DNA from: Dehalococcoides mccartyi | Lineage (GTDB): Bacteria; Chloroflexota; Dehalococcoidia; Dehalococcoidales; Dehalococcoidaceae | Direction of reading: 5' to 3' | Length of the DNA: 64,000 nucleotides | Assembly (NCBI RefSeq): GCF_001889305.1 | Contig: NZ_CP013074.1 | Location: 1-64,000 of the forward strand | Part shown: positions 52,683-61,894 of the stretch, in pieces | How the letters are laid out: each line of letters begins with the position of its first letter | Numbering within the stretch: position 1 is the stretch's first letter | Position numbers and translations under genes: made by a program | The notes under the pieces: generated by a model | The model's input: only the letters and a program-made list of their open reading frames with translations | The model's database searches: none | What the model was told of the DNA's origin: nothing

Positions 52683-54263
52683 TCACAGGTCTGTCCCGGC
52701 ATAAGATAGGTTCAGGCTTTTATTTATCAGGGGAAAGTCCGGAATAATATCCCCCAGCACCGCATGCTCTATGGCCTGCCAGTTGCAGTAAGAGGCGGTA
52801 CGCACTTTATAACGTTCAATTTTCCCGTCCCTTAGCCACAGCCAGTGGAGGGACTGCCCGCGGGGAGACTCAACCAATACCAGGCTGTAACCGTTTTGCG
52901 GCTTAAGCTGGACTATATATTCACCGGCTGAAAGCCTGGAAGCGGTCTGGCGTATAAGCCCCAGCGAGGTCTGCACCTCGAAAACCCTTACCTTAAACCT
53001 TGCCATTACATCACCTTCGGGCAAAACAGGCGGCTCAAACGCAAGCTCAGAGTACAAGCCGTAAGGCTGGTTTAAACGGGTATCTATATCCGCCCCCGAA
53101 GCCCTGGCTGCCACCCCGGTAATATTAAGGGGTACAAGCAGGCGGTTATTTATAATGCCGGTAGTTTCAAAACGGTCAACCACCGAGGTCTTGGCCAGTG
53201 CCTTTTCAACCTGCTGGTTAAACCTGCCCTCAAAGACACGCAGGTAATCTGCCAGTTCATTTACAATCCCGGTAGGTATATCCCGAAGCAAGCCGCCGGG
53301 GGTAATTATGCCCTTTAAAAAGCGGGAACCGCTAAGGCGTTTGTTCCAGCGCATCAGTTCTTCACGCAGTGCCATAAGAGCAGCCGCCCCCACCGGATAA
53401 GCTACGTCTGTGAGCATACCGCTAAGGTCTGAAAGGTGAGAATAGAGCCTTTCCATTTCCAGCAATATTAACCTAAGCTGTTCAGCCCGCCTGGGCGGAC
53501 GGATAGAAGAGATGTGTTCAACCGCCGCAGAGTAGGCATAAGCATTGGCGGCGGATTCATCACCGCTTACAGATTCGGCTATTTTAAGCCCGAAATCTAT
53601 ATCCTTGCCCATGGCCAGTTTTTCAAGCCCGCGGTGAGTATAAAACAGCCTGACTTCCAGATTTAAAATGGGCTCACCTATGGCACTGAAACGGAAATGC
53701 CCCGGTTCAATAATACCGGCGTGCACCGGCCCTACTCCGACTTCATACACACCTTCGCCGCTTACTTTTTTAAACGGATACATGGCTTCATCCTCCACCC
53801 CGGCAGGCAGACAAAGCGGCTGATTTTTAAAACTTTTTACCAGCGGATGGAAATTGGCAGGGTAGGTTTCATGCAGCCAAAGCCGGCGGCGGTCAAAGGC
53901 ATTTTCAAATTCACAGCCGTAGCTATCCCGTATTTCCCTCTCAAAGTAGCAGGCGGAAGGGAAAATGGCGGCAACAGAGGCAACCGGACTGTCTGTACGG
54001 CGGATAATTACCAGCGTCCCGGAGTAATTCCTTTTTTCAAATACGTATAAAAGGCTGAGTCCTTCGTAACCTCTGAACCCCTCCAGGCCGAATAAGCCGA
54101 TAAGCCCGAAGCCGTCTTCGGCCAGCTTCGGATAGAGGGTAGCGGCTTCAGTCCAGTCAAGCCCCAAATAATAGTCTTTGTTTGCCCCTTTTTCCAGCTT
54201 GAGAGGATTGATAGCAGGGCTTAGAAATTCGGACAGATAAGTATATAAATCAGGTATTTTCAT
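52683..54263 (-). CDS. Hydrogenase-4-like large subunit (NuoCD/HyfG homologue) lacking Ni ligands
   Basis: 526 residues: NuoC-like part (about 1-165, with CYFEREIRDSYGCEF) fused to a NuoD/HycE-like part (GPVHAGIIEPGHFRF, LEVRLFYTHRGLEK). The N-terminal CXXC that binds Ni-Fe in hydrogenases is replaced by Ser233/Glu236 (ESVSGDESA), and the C-terminal CXXC by Ser520/Gly523 (LSYAGTDL). The protein ends there without the usual processed tail. It cannot carry a normal NiFe centre. Similar losses define the energy-converting hydrogenase-related (Ehr) complexes. Confidence 0.9.
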   Translation of the reverse strand: MKIPDLYTYLSEFLSPAINPLKLEKGANKDYYLGLDWTEAATLYPKLAEDGFGLIGLFGLEGFRGYEGLSLLYVFEKRNYSGTLVIIRRTDSPVASVAAIFPSACYFEREIRDSYGCEFENAFDRRRLWLHETYPANFHPLVKSFKNQPLCLPAGVEDEAMYPFKKVSGEGVYEVGVGPVHAGIIEPGHFRFSAIGEPILNLEVRLFYTHRGLEKLAMGKDIDFGLKIAESVSGDESAANAYAYSAAVEHISSIRPPRRAEQLRLILLEMERLYSHLSDLSGMLTDVAYPVGAAALMALREELMRWNKRLSGSRFLKGIITPGGLLRDIPTGIVNELADYLRVFEGRFNQQVEKALAKTSVVDRFETTGIINNRLLVPLNITGVAARASGADIDTRLNQPYGLYSELAFEPPVLPEGDVMARFKVRVFEVQTSLGLIRQTASRLSAGEYIVQLKPQNGYSLVLVESPRGQSLHWLWLRDGKIERYKVRTASYCNWQAIEHAVLGDIIPDFPLINKSLNLSYAGTDL

Positions 54264-54266
54264 AGC

Positions 54267-55748
54267 TTAAAAACCTAAACCTTTGACTATCTGGCTTAGA
54301 AAATCAGCCAGTACGGGAGGCTGGAAAACACCTAAAAACACTACTCCGGCCATAATAACATAAACCGGCAGTTTCATAGTCAGGGGAGTTCGGAAAACAG
54401 GGCGGTCGGCAGTTTGTTCACTGCGGGTAAAGGCTTTAAGCAAAAAGATGGCAAATGAGGAAGCCACCAGCAACAGGAAAAAGAGTACCACGAGCACCAG
54501 CCAGACCGAAATACCGCTTAGCTGGATAAGGACATTCAGTTCAGACAAAAAGACCGGGAACATAGGCAAGCCGGTGATAGCGGCACTGCCCATAATAACA
54601 CCCCAGGCAGCCACCGGCTGGAGGCGGAATATATCAAATATACGGTCAAAACGGTCACTGCCGTATTGGCGGCGGATAATCCCGGCCGAAAAAAACAGCC
54701 CGCTCTTGACCAGCGAATGTGCCAAAGTATGAAAAAGCATCCAAAATACTGCCAGAGGTGTACCTATGCCTATAGCCAGCAGCATGATACCCATATGCTC
54801 TATGCTGGAAAAACCAATTAGTTTCTTCAAGTTGCGGCGGGAAAGCATACTAAAGGCAGCTACCCCTATGCTGAGTATACCTAAACCTATCAGCACATTT
54901 GAAAAAGTTTCGCCTATCTGGCTCTGGCAAAGGAGGGCACTCAGGCGGAGAATACCCACTATGCCTATATTCAGCACGGTAGCAGACATCAAGGCGGTAA
55001 CCACTGATGGGGCTTTGGCATAAGCCGCCGGCAGCCAGTTATGCAAAGGGACTAACCCGCTCTTAGCCAACAACCCGGTCAGTATCAGCAAAGCACTTAA
55101 ACCCAGCACCGATGGTGAAAGCAGGGGAGCTAAGCCAGCAAGTTCGTCCCAGTTCAAAGTGCCTGTACCGCTCACCTGACGGGTAAGGGAGAAAAGAATA
55201 ATAAGCCCGATGAAGGCAAATATCATGGCGGTAGAGGCAATAAATATATACTTCAAAGCGGCCACCAGGTTGTCACGAGCATTTAAGGTGGCAATGAGCA
55301 GGGCGGAAAGAAGCGTGCTCAGCTCTAAAAACAGCCAGCATAAGGCCAGATTATTGGCAAAAAAGGCAAAGGTAATTACGGCAAGAATCAGGTTAAAACC
55401 CAGATAGAAAACGGGCAGGTTTTCCGTATCCAGCTCTTTATTTGAAATAAGATGGCTGACATAACCGCGGGAATAAAGTGCCGCCAGTATAAACACCACT
55501 GAAGCAATCAATATCTGAAATATACCCAACCGGTCAATGAATAAGTAACGGCTTTCCATGAAATAATGGGGCAGGGGTAAAGCTAAAAGTACCCAGAGGC
55601 TCAGCCCCAGATGCCACAAGCCATGCCCCAAACTGAATCCTGCCAGCATTTTCGGGGACAAACCGCTCCTGCGTAAACGCAAGCCCAACAGAATTCCGCC
55701 CAGAAGTACCGAGGGTAAAATATAAGCCAGCAGTATCAGATTTTCCAT
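54267..55748 (-). CDS. Hydrogenase-4-like membrane subunit HyfF (NuoL/M/N antiporter-type)
   Basis: 493 residues from ATG 55748, which overlaps the previous stop (TAATG); an ATG six codons upstream is possible. About 14 helices. Antiporter-type segments with LAKSGLVPLHNWLPAAYAKAPSVVTALM and SSIEHMGIMLLAIG, including the conserved Lys and His used in proton transfer. One of two such subunits in the complex. Confidence 0.9.
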   Translation of the reverse strand: MENLILLAYILPSVLLGGILLGLRLRRSGLSPKMLAGFSLGHGLWHLGLSLWVLLALPLPHYFMESRYLFIDRLGIFQILIASVVFILAALYSRGYVSHLISNKELDTENLPVFYLGFNLILAVITFAFFANNLALCWLFLELSTLLSALLIATLNARDNLVAALKYIFIASTAMIFAFIGLIILFSLTRQVSGTGTLNWDELAGLAPLLSPSVLGLSALLILTGLLAKSGLVPLHNWLPAAYAKAPSVVTALMSATVLNIGIVGILRLSALLCQSQIGETFSNVLIGLGILSIGVAAFSMLSRRNLKKLIGFSSIEHMGIMLLAIGIGTPLAVFWMLFHTLAHSLVKSGLFFSAGIIRRQYGSDRFDRIFDIFRLQPVAAWGVIMGSAAITGLPMFPVFLSELNVLIQLSGISVWLVLVVLFFLLLVASSFAIFLLKAFTRSEQTADRPVFRTPLTMKLPVYVIMAGVVFLGVFQPPVLADFLSQIVKGLGF

Positions 55749-56428
55749 TACTTTTTCTTGAACCATTCACCCAGCGGCGTAAAGCGGGGGTGAAAATCCT
55801 CTATAGTTGAATCTATGCCGAAAGCCAGCACCGTAAGAAGCAGTACCAGTATCACCAAATCTATCAGGACCAGTATTTCCAGTATAAAGGGGAGTTCCGC
55901 TACGAATAAACCAAACAGTATTGCCCCGTTTTCCATACTCAGATAGCCCACTATCTTGGTCAGCATTTTCTTGCGGCTGAAGATGACCATCATGCCCATT
56001 AGTGCCATGGACACCCCTATAACCGCCCCCAGAGTAAACAGCCGCTCAGGCATTACTTCGCCCAGAAGATTTGAAAACACCTGATAGACGCCGAAGATAA
56101 GCAGAATGCTAACTATCAGCGAACTGACAGGGTAAAGGAAGCGGAACTCCAGATCACGCCTGATATTCATCTGGTAAAGTATCCGGTTTAATATGCGGGG
56201 TATCAGAAAGACCTTGCCGAATAGAGTGAGCAGGACAATAAAAAGCAGGGTCAGGTGGCCGTCATGTATAAAAAATGCCAGAGCTACCAATGCCACCAGC
56301 AGTGACTGCAAGGCATAGGTTTTGAACAAGCTAACAAGACTGCGCTGCCATAAAACCAGTGAGGACGTAACCAGCACCAGCACCAGCAGTATTTTCAGTA
56401 TGTCGTTTAAAGGTATATTTTCTAACAT
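55748..56428 (-). CDS. Hydrogenase-4-like membrane subunit HyfE
   Basis: 226 residues, six helices; NuoK-like part plus extra helices as in HyfE (SMENGAILFGLFVAELPFILEILVLIDLVI). Located between the HyfC- and HyfF-like genes, three bases after the former, one-base overlap with the latter. Confidence 0.85.
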   Translation of the reverse strand: MLENIPLNDILKILLVLVLVTSSLVLWQRSLVSLFKTYALQSLLVALVALAFFIHDGHLTLLFIVLLTLFGKVFLIPRILNRILYQMNIRRDLEFRFLYPVSSLIVSILLIFGVYQVFSNLLGEVMPERLFTLGAVIGVSMALMGMMVIFSRKKMLTKIVGYLSMENGAILFGLFVAELPFILEILVLIDLVILVLLLTVLAFGIDSTIEDFHPRFTPLGEWFKKK

Positions 56429-56431
56429 CTT

Positions 56432-57382
56432 CTACGCCAAAAACTTGAATAGTACGGTGATAAAGGAAAAGAAAAAGGCCAGCATAAAAAGCCCCGGCAC
56501 CCTGAAAAGGCGGAATTTTGCCATAAGGGATTCAAATATACCCACTCCCACCGCAAGCAGACTGCCCTTTATCACAAAAGCCAGAAATGCTACTGCTATC
56601 CCGCCTGCCGCAGGTGCTGATGCCAGCCCCCAGGGAGCTATAATATTTAAAAGCACCCCCATCAGCAGGGTTTGCTTAAGGGCATGTGAAAGCTCTATCA
56701 GTGCCAAATCCGGCCCGGAGTATTCCAACGTCATGGCTTCATGTATCATAGTCAGTTCCAGATGGGTTTCAGGGTTGTCTACCGGTATACGGGAGGTTTC
56801 TACAATAAGGATTATAAATAGAGAAATACCGGTAAGTATCAGGCTGGGATTGGACAGGAAACTGCTTTCCCGCACCTGAGCGAACATATCAAACAGGCTG
56901 GTTGTCTGAAGCACATATGCCAGCGCCCCGAATACGATAATAATCACCGGCTCTATAATGGCGGCAAGAGTCATCTCCCGTGAACTGCCCATACCGCCGA
57001 AACTGCTGCCGGCATCCAGCCCCGAAAGCGCCATGAAAAAGCGGGACATAACCATGAGGTATAAAAACAAGATGATATTGCCCAGACCGGGGTCTGCCGC
57101 AGGTATAAAGACCAGAGGCACAGACAGAGACGCCACCATCATAAATGCCAGACTCAGGTATGGGGTAAGGCGGATTATGAATGAGGTCTGATAGGAATAA
57201 ACCCTTTCCTTCTTGAAAAGCTTGTACAACTGGTAATAGGTCTGTAAAAGGGGCGGCCCCACCCGTCCCTGGGCATAAGCCTTGACCTTTTTAATAAGGC
57301 TGATAAAGAGGGGAGATACCAGCAGGGCCAGAGCGGTATTTATAAAACCGTATAACACCAGATTTAAGCTCACCACAGCCAC
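56432..57382 (-). CDS. Hydrogenase-4-like membrane subunit HyfC (NuoH homologue)
   Basis: 316 residues, eight helices. Diagnostic KAYAQGRVGPPLLQTYYQL near residue 35 and VDNPETHLELTMIHEAM, the NuoH-type loop that meets the peripheral arm. These acidic loops are intact, so coupling between arm and membrane part may remain. Overlaps the HyfB-like gene by 13 bases. Confidence 0.9.
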   Translation of the reverse strand: MAVVSLNLVLYGFINTALALLVSPLFISLIKKVKAYAQGRVGPPLLQTYYQLYKLFKKERVYSYQTSFIIRLTPYLSLAFMMVASLSVPLVFIPAADPGLGNIILFLYLMVMSRFFMALSGLDAGSSFGGMGSSREMTLAAIIEPVIIIVFGALAYVLQTTSLFDMFAQVRESSFLSNPSLILTGISLFIILIVETSRIPVDNPETHLELTMIHEAMTLEYSGPDLALIELSHALKQTLLMGVLLNIIAPWGLASAPAAGGIAVAFLAFVIKGSLLAVGVGIFESLMAKFRLFRVPGLFMLAFFFSFITVLFKFLA

Positions 57383-59304
57383 CTTGCCGCCAGTATAACC
57401 AGCAGAACGGTTATAAAGCTGTACAGGATATGGCTGCCCAAATCAACGTCCTGCAGGCGGGATACGTAACGGGAAATACGCCCGAACAAACCGGCAATTG
57501 GCAGGTAAATATACTCATCAAAAAACTTTAATGTGTGAATGGCGGACTTGCCCTGCTTGAAAATAGCCTGCTGGTTATCTTCGTAACTGCGTTCATTGTA
57601 GTGGCGGGTGCGGTATATCAGCCGGAATATCTGGAAAAGAGGTTCGGCAAAACCGGCGGCGGTATACTCAAAGCGGGGGGTGGGGCGGATATATCCGCAA
57701 GCCCAGGTCTCACTCCGGCGGCTTTCCCGGGGGGAAAACAGCCTGACCATACCGAAGACCAAAACCCCGAATATAACCAGCACCAGGCCAACCAGTGACA
57801 TATCCGGTAAGTCAAAACTGTAACCTGCCATTTCGAATATAGGAACAGTAAAAAGACCCAGCACCAGACAGGCAACTGCCAGTATAGCCGGCCCTATAAT
57901 CATACTTTTTGAAACTTCCTTGGCAGAAGCCGCTTCCTGACTGCGGGGCATAGCCAGAAAGACCTCCCCAAAAGCCTTTACAAAACAGGCTGCCGCCAAA
58001 GCCGAAGTAAGTGCCAGTATGGCCAGCACACTGAAAAGAAGTATCTTTATACTGCTTTCGGCCAGAGAGAAGGACTGGAAAAAAGACTCAAAGAGCATCA
58101 GCTCACTCATAAAACCATTGAAGGGAGGCAGAGCGGATATGGAAACCGCCCCAACCAGAAAGATAACCGTGGTATAGGGCATAAGTTTCACCAGCCCGCC
58201 CATTTTTTCAATATTGCGGTCACCTACCGCAATCACCACCGACCCGGCAGTCATAAACAGCAGACTTTTAAAAATGGCATGGTTCAGGCTGTGAAATAAG
58301 GCCGCACCGAGTGCCAGCATAGCCATAGTATCCAGCCCGTAGCAACCAAAAATAACATACAGGCCAATACCCATCATAATAATGCCGATATTTTCTATAC
58401 TGCAAAAAGCCAGCAGCATTTTAAGGTCATGTTCTTTAAATGCATAGATAATGCCGAGCAAGGCACTTATCATCCCCAGCAGAAGTATTGATACCCCCCA
58501 CCATATTTCCGGGCTGAGAATATCCGTAAGGAAACGTACCAGACCATAAACAGCCACTTTGAGCATTACTCCGGACATAAGGGCGGAGACGTTGGAAGGA
58601 CTGGCAGAATGGGCATACGGCAACCACTTGTGAAGGGGTATGATACCGGCCTTTATCCCAAAGGCCAGAAATGCCAGTATAAAAACAAAGCTCTGAATAC
58701 CGGACGGCGCACCGTCAAGGCTAAGTTCAAAACTGCCGTTTTGGATATACATAACCACAGCCATCATCATCAGGAAAACAGTGCTTAGCTGGGTAAGCAC
58801 AAAATAATAGACGCCGGCCCGCTGGGTAAATACCCCCTGATAATCATTCATCATCAGGAAAAAGGAGCTAAGCGCCATTATCTCCCAGAAGAATAACAGA
58901 CTAAAGGTATTGGCTGAGGCCACCACCCCAACCATGGAAAGTATGAAAACACTCATAACAGCTGAAAGCAGGTTGGCACGTTCGTTGGAAGACAGGTGAT
59001 GGTTGTATCCCAGAGAGTATATTGCTACACAAAGCGAAATAAGGCTGATTATTATGACAAAAAACGATGCCAGATGGTCAAAATGAAAGGCTATGTCCAG
59101 CCCGGGTGCGATACTCCAGAGGAGAATATCAAGCGGACTGCCGAAAAATACCGGTAAAGACCCGCAAATCAGGCATACCGCAGCCGTTATAATCAGCCAC
59201 AGCACCGCCTGCCAAACCTTTTTCCTGCCGTGATTTAACACTATGCCCGTCAGGGCAGCAGCAAGAAGTAACCCCCCGCCGCCAAGCAATAAACCCGCTG
59301 TCAT
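57370..59304 (-). CDS. Hydrogenase-4-like membrane subunit HyfB (NuoL-type antiporter)
   Basis: 644 residues from ATG 59304; a TTG at 59316 is an alternative closer to GAGG. About 16 helices; FGIKAGIIPLHKWLPYAHSASPSNVSALM and FCSIENIGIIMMGIG are the conserved antiporter motifs with Lys, His and Glu. First gene of a six-gene operon (B, C, E, F, G, I in Hyf terms). No HyfA/HyfH-type ferredoxin subunit and no maturation gene is present. Confidence 0.9.
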   Translation of the reverse strand: MTAGLLLGGGGLLLAAALTGIVLNHGRKKVWQAVLWLIITAAVCLICGSLPVFFGSPLDILLWSIAPGLDIAFHFDHLASFFVIIISLISLCVAIYSLGYNHHLSSNERANLLSAVMSVFILSMVGVVASANTFSLLFFWEIMALSSFFLMMNDYQGVFTQRAGVYYFVLTQLSTVFLMMMAVVMYIQNGSFELSLDGAPSGIQSFVFILAFLAFGIKAGIIPLHKWLPYAHSASPSNVSALMSGVMLKVAVYGLVRFLTDILSPEIWWGVSILLLGMISALLGIIYAFKEHDLKMLLAFCSIENIGIIMMGIGLYVIFGCYGLDTMAMLALGAALFHSLNHAIFKSLLFMTAGSVVIAVGDRNIEKMGGLVKLMPYTTVIFLVGAVSISALPPFNGFMSELMLFESFFQSFSLAESSIKILLFSVLAILALTSALAAACFVKAFGEVFLAMPRSQEAASAKEVSKSMIIGPAILAVACLVLGLFTVPIFEMAGYSFDLPDMSLVGLVLVIFGVLVFGMVRLFSPRESRRSETWACGYIRPTPRFEYTAAGFAEPLFQIFRLIYRTRHYNERSYEDNQQAIFKQGKSAIHTLKFFDEYIYLPIAGLFGRISRYVSRLQDVDLGSHILYSFITVLLVILAARWLW

Positions 59305-59524
59305 TTTAAAATACAAATCCTCGTAAAAAGATAAAGAGCCCCTGTAGGCTCCTCTATTCTATCTCTATGTAAATAGTAGATTTATATTCTAGATATTGCC
59401 CTGTCCAAAGTCAAAACACTCCCAAAGCTGGGCTGCCTTAAACTATTTTACATAACGGAATATACCTTAAACAGCCCCTCAAATTTAACACAATCTTAAT
59501 ATCCGCTTAGCAGTGGCTTAATAA

Positions 59525-59542
59525 TGTGATGCTAGAATCACA
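59525..59542 (+). promoter_or_regulatory. Palindrome over the mgsA -10 region
   Basis: TGTGAT-N6-ATCACA, perfect arms, encloses TAGAAT, a likely -10 for mgsA. The spacing differs by two bases from the CRP consensus. Confidence 0.4.
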
Positions 59543-59582
59543 CTTACAGTAAGTGACGAGACACCCTCGGGAGTGATATGAA

Positions 59583-60014
59583 GTGGAAGAACCAAAGATT
59601 ACTCTGGGTCTCATTGCCCATAATAACTGCAAGAAAGACATGTTGCAGCTGATTACGTCATATGCCCACTTGATGAAAGGGCATCACCTTATTGCCACGA
59701 AAAGCACCGGCGAGCTTATCCGCAAACACACCGGACTGCCGGTGATACTCAAGGAAAGCGGCCCTGATGGGGGTGAACTGCAACTGGGGGGATTTGTAGC
59801 CAGCGGTATAATCAAAGCCGTAGTCTTCCTGCGAGACCCGCTGAAACGTAAAAGCCATGAACCGGATGTTACTGCTCTGATGCGGGTATGTGATGCTCAT
59901 AATATTCCGCTGGCTACTAACAGAGCTACAGCTGCCTGTGTTCTTCATATGGCACTTTTCCACCCCGAAAAGCTGGATGATACACCAACCGAAGAAAGCC
60001 GTAATGACCGTTGA
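59583..60014 (+). CDS. mgsA: Methylglyoxal synthase
   Basis: 143 residues. It converts dihydroxyacetone phosphate to methylglyoxal and phosphate. Family motifs: AHNNCK near 12-17, SGPDGGELQLGG and DPLKRKSHEPDVTALMR; His13, Asp85, His92 and Asp95 match E. coli His19, Asp91, His98 and Asp101. Two changes: Glu65 stands where E. coli has the important Asp71, and Asn14 replaces Asp20. GTG 59583 follows GGGAG. The Glu is conservative, but activity is uncertain. Confidence 0.88.
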   Translation: MEEPKITLGLIAHNNCKKDMLQLITSYAHLMKGHHLIATKSTGELIRKHTGLPVILKESGPDGGELQLGGFVASGIIKAVVFLRDPLKRKSHEPDVTALMRVCDAHNIPLATNRATAACVLHMALFHPEKLDDTPTEESRNDR

Positions 60015-60149
60015 TTATTTCATCTGCCCGTCATATATACTGCCTGCATGAGATATTTCCCGCACAACCCTGATAGGGGAGGCAGCACTTTACAACCATG
60101 TTCTATTTTTCTAAAATACTCTATACAAACGTTCTGGAGAGATATAAGC

Positions 60150-60392
60150 ATGGCAATATATGAGTTTAGTTGCCCCAAGTGCAACCATGTTCTTGAAATA
60201 AACCTGAAGGTAGATGACAGGGATACCCCCCAGACCTGTCCGGAATGCAAGACAACCGGGTGTAAACGCAGCTACAGCAGTTCGGTAACCACCCGTTTCC
60301 CCGGTGATGCCAGACCAAACAGAAGCGGTACTAAATACAAAACACCTGAAAAAAAGGTCATCCACCTGAGTAATCTGAATAAACCCCGATAA
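60150..60392 (+). CDS. FmdB-family zinc-ribbon protein
   Basis: 80 residues from ATG 60150, chosen for GGAGAG upstream and because the family begins MAIYEFSCPKC. Two CXXC pairs (CPKC, CPEC) form the zinc ribbon; a basic tail follows (KTPEKKVIHLSNLNKPR). Proposed to act as a regulator or scaffold; function unsettled. Confidence 0.88.
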   Translation: MAIYEFSCPKCNHVLEINLKVDDRDTPQTCPECKTTGCKRSYSSSVTTRFPGDARPNRSGTKYKTPEKKVIHLSNLNKPR

Positions 60393-60413
60393 TTCCTTCG
60401 GGCAAAACGCAAA

Positions 60414-60440
60414 TCAGGCAGTCTTTTGAAGACTGCCTGA
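60414..60440. terminator. Terminator between fmdB-like and mscS
   Basis: TCAGGCAGTCTT pairs with AAGACTGCCTGA; TTTTTATTT follows on the plus strand. Convergent genes, so possibly used by both. Confidence 0.85.
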
Positions 60441-60466
60441 TTTTTATTTACCAAATAAAACTGTAA

Positions 60467-61834
60467 CTACTCTGATTCGGTATCAATATCCGGGTGTTCT
60501 TCATTCGGCACCTTGGGAATTTGAACTTTGGTAGACGGCAAAGCATTGCCGAAAAATACCTTGGTATGCGGCCAGGGTATTTCAATATGCTCACGGTCAA
60601 AAGCAAGTTTTATCCGCTTGCGGAGCTCGCCTTTGATTGCCCACTGAGTACCAGGTTTGACATCACCCAAAACTTTTATATCTACCCCGGAATCACCCAG
60701 TTTATTTACACGGAGTACCCCGAGTGAATTTTTAACTACGGATTTACTCCATTCGGGCTCACTGGTGAATTCGGCACATACCTTGTTTATAACATCTATA
60801 GCGTGGTTTATATCTTCCTGATAGCCGATACTGATATCGAAATTAACACGCGAAAGGTATTTGGTGTAGTTGCTGGTTATCCGTATTTCGCCGTTGGAAA
60901 CCACGTGAACTACCCCATCCAGGTCACGCACGATAGTACGGCGTAAATCTATAAATTCCACCTCACCCACCACATCCATTACCTTTATGACATCTCCCAC
61001 TGAATACTGGTTTTCCAGTATTATGAACAAACCTGAAAGGTAGTCTTTTACCAAACTCTGGGCACCGAAACCGATAGCTACACCCAGAACGCCAACCCCG
61101 GCCAGTATCGGCCCGATATCCAGCCCCACCTCGGACAGGGCTACAAAAGCCCCCATGGCCACCACTACAACTTCGGCAGTGGAAACAGCCACCCCGATAA
61201 GGGTATCAGCCCGCTTTTTAGCCTCTTCTTTAGGTTTGGCAATCCCTCCAAACATTATCCCGCGGATAAGCGCCGGCACACCACGGCTGACGGCATACAC
61301 ACCGGCAATAATAAGACCTATGATAAGTAACAGCTTAACTCCGTGAGTACCCAGCCAAACAGTCAACCCGTCTGCAGCCACTCCGTATACGTTTATACCA
61401 GCAACAACCAGCATCAGGAGTGCCAAAAATGGCACGATGAAACGAAGGCTGTCTATAATATGGTCGTTTACCTTTGACTTGGCCTTGCCGGGTATTTCGG
61501 TCTTAAGCCAGCTAAGCAACCCCTCTATAAGTCCTGCCCCAATCCACAGGGTCAAGGCCACCATCAGTAATTCCAAAGCTTTGGAAATCTGTTTGCCAAG
61601 TTCGACTTCAATAGTCAGGTTTTCAGCTATAATATATAAAGCAATACACCAGATAATCAGCAAAACCGGCCAGCGGATTGATTTAAGCTCATTTCTAAGC
61701 AGGCTTAACTTTTTTTCTTCATCTTTACGGATAAATTTAGAAAATAACTTATTCACCAGCAGGAATAACGCCAGAGCCACAGCCGCCACAATAGCCAACA
61801 TAACCAGACTATCCAACGTAAATTCAATCAGCAT
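60467..61834 (-). CDS. MscS-family mechanosensitive channel
   Basis: 455 residues. Five N-terminal helices, then the pore helix and beta domain: GVGVLGVAIGFGAQSLVKDYLSGLFIILENQYSVGDVIKV is the MscS signature. It releases solutes on osmotic down-shock. A long charged N-terminal cytoplasmic loop separates helices 1 and 2. Single gene. Confidence 0.93.
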   Translation of the reverse strand: MLIEFTLDSLVMLAIVAAVALALFLLVNKLFSKFIRKDEEKKLSLLRNELKSIRWPVLLIIWCIALYIIAENLTIEVELGKQISKALELLMVALTLWIGAGLIEGLLSWLKTEIPGKAKSKVNDHIIDSLRFIVPFLALLMLVVAGINVYGVAADGLTVWLGTHGVKLLLIIGLIIAGVYAVSRGVPALIRGIMFGGIAKPKEEAKKRADTLIGVAVSTAEVVVVAMGAFVALSEVGLDIGPILAGVGVLGVAIGFGAQSLVKDYLSGLFIILENQYSVGDVIKVMDVVGEVEFIDLRRTIVRDLDGVVHVVSNGEIRITSNYTKYLSRVNFDISIGYQEDINHAIDVINKVCAEFTSEPEWSKSVVKNSLGVLRVNKLGDSGVDIKVLGDVKPGTQWAIKGELRKRIKLAFDREHIEIPWPHTKVFFGNALPSTKVQIPKVPNEEHPDIDTESE

Positions 61835-61894
61835 AGGGGTTTCTTTCCACTCCGAATTTCTATATCTACAGCCAGATTATACTCCAAAACTCTG

